The position numbers and the translations under genes were made by a program. A stretch of DNA of 64,000 nucleotides from Trichuris trichiura (Eukaryota; Nematoda; Enoplea; Trichinellida; Trichuridae), in contig JBAJFE010000050.1 in assembly GCA_037903355.1 (NCBI GenBank), forward strand, positions 930,001 through 994,000, given 5' to 3'. How positions within the stretch are numbered: the first letter of the stretch is position 1; every line of letters starts with the position of its first letter. The notes under the pieces are model-generated. The model did no database searches. It had not been told where the DNA came from and saw nothing but the letters and a program-made list of their open reading frames with translations. Below are positions 49,001-61,000 of the stretch, piece by piece.

Positions 49001-52000
49001 TCCTGGACGAGATGATACTGAGATTCATGAAACTGCCGACGTGGCCAAAATCACCTCACGGATAAAGAGAATAATGATCACTAAGAAACTGTCCGTTAAT
49101 GGTCAACATGCTCGTTTTCATTCGCTCATTTCACATACAAAAGTTGAAACCGGCATAGAAGTTGAGTTCACCGTTACGGAAACGAGTTGCGATACCAACG
49201 TTGAGGTAACCTATTTGAACAAGTTTTCTTAACTCTAACTTCGTTCGATACGTAACTAGCTAACTTCCTTTTGACCATAACTCAGTACCTTGACCACGAT
49301 TGAGTTAATAACAAGTATTTCGGCACAGCAGAGTCATATGACGGTTGAATGCTTTAGCTCTCGGTGGAGCAACTGTACGGCCTCTCTTGCATACAGCATG
49401 GCTATGGCAAGATGCTCATCTGTAAAGGCATAATCTCTAACGACCCCAGAGTTAAAGACAACATCCAATGCTCAGAACAAGATGACGTTGACGAGGTAAA
49501 GTAAATTTGGAAAATAATATAGCGGAGAGTTTCTCAAGCGGAATACACTATTGTAATTTAAATTAGTACTATGCAAATTGGCTTATTTTTTAAATGGCCT
49601 TACTTTCGTATAATCTGCATGATATATCCCTCCCCCTTATTGAAGAATCTATACCGTGACGTCATTGCAGTTTGACCCGTCGCATCCAGTCACACCTGGC
49701 ACTGTCATTACTATCGACCCAAGATTCACTGAGTCAGAAAAGATTGAAATTTCTATTAAGAAGCTTATGTTCGCCGAAACGATGACCATCAATAAACATC
49801 ATGTGCGAGTTCAAAAATTGGTCCGTTTCGAGAAAGTCAGCTCAGGCGTACATGTTGAATTCACCATTGTGGAAACTGTCTGCAACGGAAAGCTAAGCGT
49901 AAGTAGAAAATTACCTTCTACTGCTGCTTCTTTTTTGTACCATCTTGCTTGACTATTTTAAGAGATACTACTTTCTTTCAAGTACCATTCAATCTTTTTC
50001 TTTCTTCTCTTTCTTAATCTGTTCCTGTCGACGCAGCAGCTTTCTGTATAACATTAATACAGTCCACATTACAACTGCATGCGTGCCCTTTATAGATTCC
50101 ATTGGAAAACATCTATTCTTCACTGTGCCGCCGAAAAGACACGGTGGAAGTTGTTATCTGCAAAGGGATTATTCCATACAGCATTGCGGTGAAACATACT
50201 GTCAGATGTTCCCGTGGTGACAAACTTACAACAGAGGTAAGCAATGAATTGTACCGCTTTGAGAAAGCATAACCCAGATTGCATTCTCCATTGAGAATTA
50301 TTCATACATTATCGACAGCTGACTTCCATGATAGACATAGCAGCACTAACTGCCCTTTGAATACTTTTTCCATTCTGTATCGGAATGCCATTGCACTTCA
50401 TAAATATGCATACCGCTTTAGCGGGTTCCTTCTCCTGACGACCAAGATGCAACAACGGATACTACGGAATATACCAAAATCGTGCGCAAAGTAGAGCGAC
50501 TGGTATTCATTGAAAAAATGACTATCAATGACCATTACGTGCGCGTCGACAAACTGTCCAAATATGAACAGACTGCTACTGGCGTAGACATTGAATTCAC
50601 CATAAAACAAACAACGTGTACTTCTCACGTTAGGGTACGTATTCCATTCCTTCTTCGTAACCTACTAAAGCTTTTTCAAAATTCGCATTGTATTCTCAAG
50701 CCAAAAATCTCTGATAAACAAGTAAGCTTATTTCAGCTGACCTTCGAGCAACTGTACTCTTCTGACTGCTCGATGGAAAGATTTTTCGACCCTGTCGTCT
50801 GCAAAGGTTTACTGCCGTTTGAACAAACGTTTGAACACCAGATCAAATGCTTTTTCACTGATGGAACAGAAACGGTAAGATGTTGTACCTTCCAAGTTCG
50901 TACTTTTCGTTGCCCTGCCGGACCCAACTTCTGCGTATGCAAATTAAGTTCATATTAACAACAGCAACGTAGAATTTTCTCAAAGTTCATTCCCATACTG
51001 TCCGTCACGATGTCCACGTGCAATTCATGCATTAGCGAATCTACTCTTTACAGCTTCTGCGTCCACAAGCGCCAGGCAGAGCGGATCTTGAAATTATCGA
51101 ATCTGCAGAGTTGACTAAAATCACTAAGCAAATCAAACGAATGATGATCACTAAGAAATTGACCATTGATGAGCACCATGCTCGCTTGGATACATTGATA
51201 ACGCACAAGACAGTTGAAAATGGCATTGAAGTTGAGTTCACCATAACGGAAACCAGTTGCAATAGCAACGTCGAGGTAATAATAACCATTAGTGTACAAC
51301 TGTTTTCCCTTCTCACCTCCAACGTCATTCTGACTATTCATCGTTTTGTCTCACCTGAATGTACTAGTAATTCAGCAGGTCAATTAGTGCATTCTCTGTA
51401 ATTATCCCATTATCTCTGCAATGAATTAGTCCGATACTTCTCTCCGTACCGACGTATGACGTTCAAACGATTCAGCTGACTGTCGAACAACTGTATGACC
51501 CGTCTTGCGTACGACCTGGCTATGGCAAGAAGCTCATCTGCAAAGGCATTATTTTCCATATAGTAGGATTGGAAGACAACGTCCAATGCTTCGAGAAAGA
51601 CGATGTGGATAAGGTGAGCTGAATGGCAACATTTTTAATAACTTTAACTTTGCTGAAAAAATGTAGCTGATAACTGAAGCATAGCATAGCTTAGCTTACA
51701 CACTGCTAATAATTAGCTTTGAATGACTTGCAACTACCTACTTAAGTAGGGTCAATTTCAACAACATCTGGGAAATACCAATTCCAATATATTTCAGTTT
51801 GATCCTTCACAACCGACCAAACCAGGCCGTGATGACGTCACTGACCCAACAGTGCCAACCTCAGAAGAGATTGTTATTTCTATTAAGAAACTTATGTTCT
51901 TCGAAGCAATGACCATCAATGGATACCATGTCCGCGTTAAACAACTGATCACCCACCGAAAAGCAACCTCAGGAGTGCATGTGGAATTTACTATCGCACC

Positions 52001-55000
52001 GACTACCTGCAACGGCAGGCTAAAGGTTGGTTGGCTCTATCCATCTGTTGCTATTTTGTCAGCTGCTCGTTCGACCTTCAACGGGCTTTCTTCTAGGCAA
52101 TCAATTCATTCGGGCAGCTTGATCATCCACAGTTCTCACACTGCAACATTTCTTTATAGGTGCCATTGGCGACCATATACTCCCACCACTGCTTGGAGGT
52201 TCAAACCGTTTCCGTCATAGTTTGCAAAGGCTTACTTCCACTACAGCCCAACGTACCTCACACAATCAGATGTACCGATGGGGATAAACTCACTGAGGTA
52301 AGTCAGTACGATACCAACGTTGCTCAATCATTCAACATCACCTTCTTACGTCTTCCTATCGAATTCTTTCGTTCCTCTAAAACTTTCTGCCCCTCCCCTT
52401 CAAATTAGGAAAAACTTCAACGTAAACATTACGCATCCCTTCAGCGCACTGAGCCAACTAAACCAACGCCCGGAGAAACGACGCCAACAGAAACCGTAGA
52501 GGAAACAAAAATCATCACATCAATCAAACGCCTAATAGTGACTCAAGGAATCACTGTTGACGGAAGCCAAGCACGTTTCGAAACCTTGATCAGTCATAAA
52601 AAGACTCAAACTGGAATCCAAGTAGTCTTCATCGTCACGGATCCAAACTGCAGCAAGAACCCAGGGGTACGAATACAATTATGTTTACCATTACCATCTA
52701 CAACGACGACGCATCCGTAACTCACGCTAATCTAGTCCTTGCATTCCAGGCACTCTTCGACATCACTGTCTCTGAAACTTGCACAAGACTGGGCTACACC
52801 AAGAAACTCGTATGCAGAGGCATTTTGTCATTGCTGCCTGGACAAAAGGATAGTGTCAAATGTGAAGATCCAAAAGACTACATTCAACAGGTAAAGCCCT
52901 AAGCTGTCTGATTTATTATACTCCGGCAAGGAACCATTCAATGCATGGCGACACACTTGCGCCCAACAATCAGTTGTGTGCAATCGTTGTCCCAAGGCTC
53001 CAAGTCAGTTGTAGTACATCTAACCTTTATTCTAGATCGATCCATCTCAACCAATCAGACCTGAAGACAAGCATACCAACAGCATAACAAATGAAATAAT
53101 TACAATATCAGTCAAAGAGATACTTTTCGTTGAAACAATGACCATCAAAGGACGACATGCACGCGTAGAGAAGCTGATCAAATATCAAAAAGTTCCAACT
53201 GGTGTCCAAGTTGAATTTTCTATTTTCGAAACCATCTGCGAAGGAACCTCAAAGGTATATTGCTCCTGTGTTCCGCATGCCTCGTTATGGCTATCCCACA
53301 GCTACTACTATCCTTCACTTAAGCTAGCATGCTTCCTCACACTTGCAGTAATCCAGCTGATGGAATAGCTTCCCAAAATGGTACACTCAACACCTAATCG
53401 TTTTTACAGATTCTCTTGGCGCAACTATATTCCACGATGTGCTCCCGCGCGGAAACGACCACCGTCATTATATGCAAAGGCGTTATTCTGTCCAGCGGCA
53501 GCTTTAAACATACTATCAAATGCTCCGGTGGAGACAAGCTTACAGAGGTGAGTCGATATAGCTGATACCTTATCCTAACTTTTCAAACGTCAACTGCCTA
53601 TACTAACCACACCTTACTCTATTCCGTGCTGCACAAATGGGCGCCACGTTGAATATTAGCATATGCAACTGATATGTCTTCCACAACAGATATGACAGCG
53701 TCGCTCAGCATTTGAATACGTTTTTTAGTCCACACAACGAATAGTACATATTCCTGATGTGCATGTTGTTTTTCAGGATCATCCTTCAGACCCATCTACC
53801 CGTGATGACACTACAACCGACATACACACCTTACAGCACTCCGTAGTGTTGCGGAAATTAGAGCGGCTGGTATTTATTGAAAAGATGACAATCAATGGCA
53901 ACTATGTGAGAGTCGTAAAGTTGACCAAATATGAACGAGCTACTAGTGGCATAGACGTCTTCTTCACTATAAAACAAACGACATGCTCTTCCCAGCTCGC
54001 GGTATGTTATCTGCAATCTATTGAAACGACGCGTACACCGATAAGATAGTTTTCCTAAAACCTCTTTTATCCTGTTTATGTTTAATCATCTTTCCTTACA
54101 CCGTTTATCTCAGCTTTCTAACTATCGAATCACGCAGCCAAGTGAATCCTTGTTAAACAAATTATCTGTTCTAGGTGACCATTGACCAATTATACTCCTC
54201 CAAGTGCTCAGAGCAGACTCATGCAGATACCGTTATTTGCAAAGGAATACTGCCTTTCAAACAAATCTTCACGCACCGTATCAAATGCTTCTTCTCCGAT
54301 GGAACTGAAACGGTAACCTCTCTTCCTTTCGCCTCTATAAATTTTCGCATACGTTTGCTAAGCTGTTGTTATCCGACAACAATAATAATGCTTCCGCGCG
54401 TTCGCTGAATGCTTCGCTATATTTTCCGAGGAACGTCTCGCATATGTATAATGACTCATCCAACATTCCCATTGCAGCCCCTCAGCACGAAACCAACGGA
54501 TGTTGGAATATTTGAAACAGCTGAAGTGTCTGAAATCACTACCCAGATCAAACGAATGATTTTGACAAAGCGATTGACCGTTGATGGACAATACGCTCGA
54601 TTGGATACGCTCATTACTCACAGAAAAGTTACAAATGGAATTGAAGTTGAATTCACAATCACAGACACCACCTGCAATGGCAATTTGGAGGTAATTAATC
54701 CTTCAACGTTTCAACTCTATTCAATGCTTTGCGAACGCATCCTCACTTTCTATGCCCACTGCGACAGCAACCTAATCTCTTTTATTATATCAATATTAGC
54801 AGAAGTAGTTAACCTTCGGCTTGTTATGACTTTATCCCAATCAAAGAAACAGAATATATCAAACTTTATCGTTACGTTCTCTCTCTCTCACGCTTTCGTG
54901 ATTTAGCTCACAGTGGATCAAGTGTATAGTCACTCATGCTCTCGTAAAACTTACACGAAGAAGCTCGTTTGCAAAGCTATTATTTCCCTTATAAATAGAG

Positions 55001-58000
55001 AGTACGGAGATGTCAAATGCTCTGAGCAAGATGATATCGAACAGGTAAACAGCTTTCTCTTTTCCTCAAAATTTTATCCTACTATGTCGTATGGTGAAAA
55101 TGACACGTCATAATGTTTAAAACTACTGAGAGCTTTTGTCTTCTAACACTGCTCGTCGATTGGACATATTAAGCAAAATAATATCCTCCCATCGCTAAAC
55201 TTTTACTACGCGAGCAGTCTTGCAACTCTGGTGGATGAATACATAGCAGCACTCCATTGCAGATTGACCCCTCAAAGCCATCAACTCCTGGCGAGGATGA
55301 CATTACCGACCCTTCACAAACTGTCAGCTCAGAAAAAATTACAATCTCTATTAAAGAGCTCATTTTCTCTGAAACAACAACCATCAACGGACATCATGTA
55401 CGAGTTGAAAAATTGATCAACTACAAGAAAGTCACCACTGGTGTTCACGTTGAATTTACCATTGCTGAAACTAAATGCAGCACCAAGTTAAAGGTTCGTA
55501 AAAAACACCATTTTTACAAGCGCTTCCTTCGTCACCTTTTCTTGTCCATTTTCTTTTTTCATGGGCAGAAATTTTCTTTCTTCCACTGCATTCCAAGAAC
55601 AAACATGTTCTGGACTAGCTGAAACATGCTTCTCTTTAAAGCTTTTACACTCTTAGCATTTTCTCTTAGATTTCACTGGAGCTATTATATTCGGAACACT
55701 GCAAAAATGTACACGGAATAGCTGTTGTTTGCGAAGGCTTGCTTCCTTTCCGACCTGGAAATGCTCACACTATCAAGTGCCCGGGTGTAGATAAACGAAC
55801 TGACGTAAGCACAATATTCTTTTTCTTAGAAATCTTCCGTTAAGTCAACGATTCTCTTGTTCTTTCAATCCATCATGTCATACCACATTCACTCATACAA
55901 CAAAGCCTTTGTTTCAACTTGACGTCTGATGGCTTGATCGCTGAACACTCCATTGTAGGTTGAACCGTCCAAACCAACCACACCTGACGGTGAAGACACC
56001 AGTGACCAAACACCAATAAACAAAGAAGAAATTACACTTTATATCAAAAAGATAATGCTTTCTGAAATAATGACTATCCGTGGGCATCACGTTCATGTTG
56101 AAAAATTGATTAGAGCCCAGAAAGTGACCTCTGGTGTATTTGTTGAATTCACCATTTTGGAAACTACCTGCAGTGGCCGACTAAAGGTACGTGGTTTTAA
56201 ATCAGCTAAATCGGTCTCGTTTTCCCATTTTCCTTTTTCTGCGGTTACATAGAAGTCCTCATTTCAGCTTACATTAGAAGTCGTCTATTCTCATCGCTGT
56301 CTAGCTGTGCAAAGCAGCACCGTAATTCGATGCAACGGAATCCTTCAACTGCCTTATAATTCTAAGCACTCGATCAGATGCTCTGGTGGAGACAAGCTGA
56401 CAGACGTAAGCTAACTGAATTATAATGATTATCAAAGAATTGTTGGACCACAGATCAGTTCTCATTTAGATAAGTTTCCTTAACGGCACTATTCTTCCTT
56501 TACAACGTTGCCCATTATAAGCAATCATACTCCAACTTACTTATAGCTACCTTCTTCCGGAATTTAAACTACACCGTCATCGGATATAAGATATTCATGT
56601 TTAGAAATACGATCCTGAACCATCCATTCCAAGCGACGGGGATAGTGCACAGCCTGTTAACAAACCAGAGATTATGTCCAAGCTGAGGCTACTCACGTTC
56701 ATGGAGAAATTCTCTATTCGTGGTCACTACGTACGCGTCGAGTCCTTGAGTAGCGCTCATAAAGTTCCTGGCGGTACTCAAGTTGTGTTTACCGTTACGG
56801 CTACCGTCTGTACCATAAGGATACAGGTACGAAAACAGGGATGGCAGTGTAGCTCATATTTTCTTTCGCTACGAGTCCTTGTGCTCTCAGCTTGCATGAG
56901 TGTCTCTTTTTCTCTGTTTTCCAATGTTTTGCACTTTCTCTTTAGAACAAGCTTTCCTCATCAGCGACTCACGTTCAGATGTTTGCTTTTAGATAACACT
57001 GGAACAGCTGTACCAAGACTTCTGCCCGCTTCAAAGTCCAATCGTAAAACAAATTTGCAAGGGAGTGTTGCCATCAAACTCACTATCAAAACATAGTATC
57101 AAATGTTCTGAACCAAGAGGAGACGACGAAGTAATAGTTACTTTCATTTCTTGGTCATATTTACCTTCGAATATACTTTCTGTCATCCTCACGTCATTGC
57201 CACAGTTAGTGCAACTTCAACGGTTCGAACACAGCAGCAGTGCTTTTAACAATACTGAGAAACTAATTCGCTATCATAGCCAGATTATTTTTTCCTTCAC
57301 ATCTATATAAGGCTTGATTCTTCATCTATTTCAACTGACTTCTCTATTGCTCAACTCTAGAAGTATGATTCCTTTTAGCCGACTAAACCCAGTTTCCCAA
57401 CACCCGTCCAACCTACAGAAACAGAATTAGTAGAAATAAAGAAAATCACTACGTCTATCAAGCGCCTCATAACGAGTGAACGAATCACTGTCAACAGACA
57501 GCCAGCAAACTTCGAAAGATTGATCAGCCATAAGAAGACAACATCCGGAATTGAAATAGTGTTCACTGTTACGGATAGCCGTTCCGATGAGGTATCTACT
57601 ATGACGTTTTACTTGTTTTTCTCAGTTTCATTTCGTTCTTTTATCCATACCTCACTCATTCCCTCAAACCATAACAGCGGCTTTGCATGTGGGTATAATA
57701 TTGCTTCTGTTCCAACAACTGTGCCTATGCTTTTTGTACAGCCAGTTTTATTTCATGTGATAATGTTTTCAGACTTCCGTTGTGGATCCTTCTCGAGTTA
57801 AGAAACTTATTTGCAAGGGCATTTTGTCATTGATACCAGGAGTGAAGGATAGTATTAAATGTGAAGAATTGAAAGAGACGGATGAAGAGGTACGTGACAC
57901 AAAGTTGCTAACTCTCTCTCTCTCTCTTGCAAATTCTTTCTATATCAACAATAGTCGTTTTGGCAAGTCGCTTTTTTTCAGTATCACAAACCAAGCTTCC

Positions 58001-61000
58001 CAACTCCTAGTGAACCTACGGAAGCAGAAACAGTGGAAATAACAAAAATCAGTACTTCTATCAAACGTCTCATAAAGAGCGAACGAATCACTGTCAATGG
58101 GCAACCGGCACGTTTCGATAAATTGGTCACTCATAAAAGAACAGAAACCGGCATCGAAGTAGTATTCGTTGTTACGGATCCCCGCGCTGATAACACTGAT
58201 CGGGTACGTATCATGTTTTTATTATATTTTCACATTTGTATTTCATTTTTTCATGCATAATTCAATTCAGGGAATCAATGTGGTTGTGAATAAGTAACGC
58301 ATGCATGCACTATTTTATTTATAATGATTATTTCGGTCCTGGCGCTTGTTATTTTCGCCTTATTTCAAATGATGATGTTTTCTAGACGCCCTCCGTTTGG
58401 GATCCTTCCGTATCAACCTTCACGAAGAAACTTATCTGTAAAGGAATTCTTTCATTGGTGCCTGGAGTGAAGGATACTATCAAATGTGAAGAAGCGAAAG
58501 ACGGTGATGGACAGGTAGGTGGTAATTCTATTGAACCTCTGATAGGTGTTAGATTCGTGGGATCGGGAAAAAGAATATGAGGCAAGATTAATCCTTCCTT
58601 AGTACAAGCAATGGTCAGCAGTAATAATGTACACTGTTTCAGCATCACGATCCAAGCTCCCCAACTCCTAGTCAACCTACGGAAGCAGAAATAATAGAAA
58701 TTAAGAAAATCACTACTTCTATCAAGCGTCTCATAAAGAGTCAACGAATCACTGTCAATGGGCAACCGGCAAGCTTCGATAAATTGGTCACTCATAAGAG
58801 AACAGAATCTGGCATCGAAGTAGTATTCGTCGTTACGGATCCCCGCGCTGGTGACACTGATCGGGTACGTATGATGCTTTATTTTACTTTCACATTTGTA
58901 TCTCATCCCGCCGTCCGTAATTCGATTCAGGGAAAGAATGTGGTAAGGAATAAGTGGTGGATGCGTGTGCTGTTTTATTTATACTGGCTATTTCAGTCTT
59001 CCCGCTTGTTATCTTTGCCTTATTTAAAATGTTAATGTTTTCCAGACGCCGTCCGTTTGGGATCCTTCCGTATCAACTTTCACGAAGAAACTTATCTGTA
59101 AAGGAATTCTTTCATTGGTACCTGGAGTGAAGGATACTATCAAATGTGAAGAAGCGAAAGACGGCGATGGACAGGTAGGCGATAATTCTATTCAATCTCT
59201 GCTAGGTGTTGGATTAGTGGGCGCGGGAAAAAGAATATGAAGCAAGCTAAATCTTTCGTCAGTAAAAGCAATGGTCAGCAGTAATAGAGTGCATCGTTTC
59301 AGTATCCCGATCCAAGCTTCCCAACTCCAAGCCAACCCACAGAAGTAGAAACAGTGGAAATAACGAAAATCACTACTTCTATCAAGCGTCTCATAAAGAG
59401 TCAACGAATCACTGTCAACGGACAACCGGCGAGCTTCGATAAATTAGTCACTCATAGGAGAACAGAATCCGGCATCGAAGTAGTGTTCATCGTTAAGGAT
59501 CCCCGTGCTGATAACACTGACGGGGTACGTATGATGTTTTATTTTATTTTCATCTGTAATTCCTCATTTCGTCATCCGTAATGTAGTTCAGAGAAAGGAC
59601 ATTGTCATTGCTAAGTGACGAATGCATGTTTTATCTCAGTTATAGAGGCTATTTGGGCTATTTTTGTCTTATTTCAAATGATAATGTTTTCTAGGCGTCT
59701 ACCGTTTTGGATCCTTCCATATCAACCTTCAGCAAAAAGCTTATTTGTAAAGGAATTCTCTCATTGGTACCTGGAGTGAAGGATACCATTAAATGTGAAG
59801 CATTGAAGGGCGGCGAGAAACAGGTAGGCGGATATTCTACTCAACGTCTGCTGGGTGTTAGACTGGTGAGCGCGGGAAAAGGATTATGAAGCAAGATTAA
59901 CTTTTTCTTATTACAAGCATTTGTCGGCAGTAATAGTGTGCATGGTTTCAGGATCATAAACCAAATCATGGTCTACCTACAGAAGCCGAAATAACAGAAA
60001 TTAGGAAGGTTACTACTTCTATCCAGCGGGTAATAGTTATTCAAGGAATCACTGTCAACGGACAGCCGGCACATTTCGACAAATTGGTTACTCATAAGAA
60101 AACGGAGTCCGGTTTCGAAGTAGTGTTCATCGTTAGGGATCCCCGTGCTGATAATACTGGTGGAGTACGTATTACGTTTTGTTTGCTCTTCACAATACTA
60201 TTTCGTTTCTTCTCCTGTAAGTTACCTTTCAAACGAGATTTATTTATGTATGAGTGGTGAGTGCGTCTAAATATGGCCTTTATGGTGGCTCTTTTTGCTC
60301 TCCCATGTTTGACGTTCCCTTGTGTCACGATACCTTGTTTTACAGACGTCCTCAAGCGTGGATCCTTCCGGCAGTCTCACTGTATTAGGTATTACGAAAA
60401 AGCTTATTTGCAAAGGTACTCTCTCGATAGTGCCTGGAGTAAGGGACAATATCAAGTGTGAAGAAATAAAAGACAGTGTTGAAGAGGTAGGTAGTCGGCA
60501 GCAATGCTAAATATTAAATGTGCCGTTTTTTCAGCGTCCTAAACCGAACTTGCCTGGAGGCGGCCACCTTGCCTTGGAAGATATTACAGAAATAGTTAAG
60601 ATCACTACTTCCATCAAACGGCTATTGGTGACTAAAGGAATAAGAGTCAATGGGCAACTGGCACACTTCGAAACGTTGATCACTCATAAGAAAACTGAGT
60701 CCGGAATCGAAATACTGTTCACAGTTACGGATCCCCGATCTGATGCCCCTGGTGACGTATGTATAACGTATTGATTGCTTTTCAGATTTATATTCCTTTT
60801 TCCGAAAAGTCGTGATTACTTACGACTAGTCGCAAATGCACGTTTGCATATACTGTCGCTTCTACAATGGTGACTCTTTCTAGCCATCCTCGGGTGTGGA
60901 TCCTTCGGGAACTTTCACAACGGTGACCCAAACCACGAGACTTATTTGCGAAGGTATTCTTTCGCTGGTACTTGGAGTAAACAACGACATCAAATGCGAA

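Noticed and set aside
58382..58906. Minus-strand open frame of 174 codons
   Set aside because: It is antisense to exons of gene 2 D25 and D26. Similar minus-strand frames recur opposite other f exons (32960-33334, 33615-34004), as expected from shared codon content.
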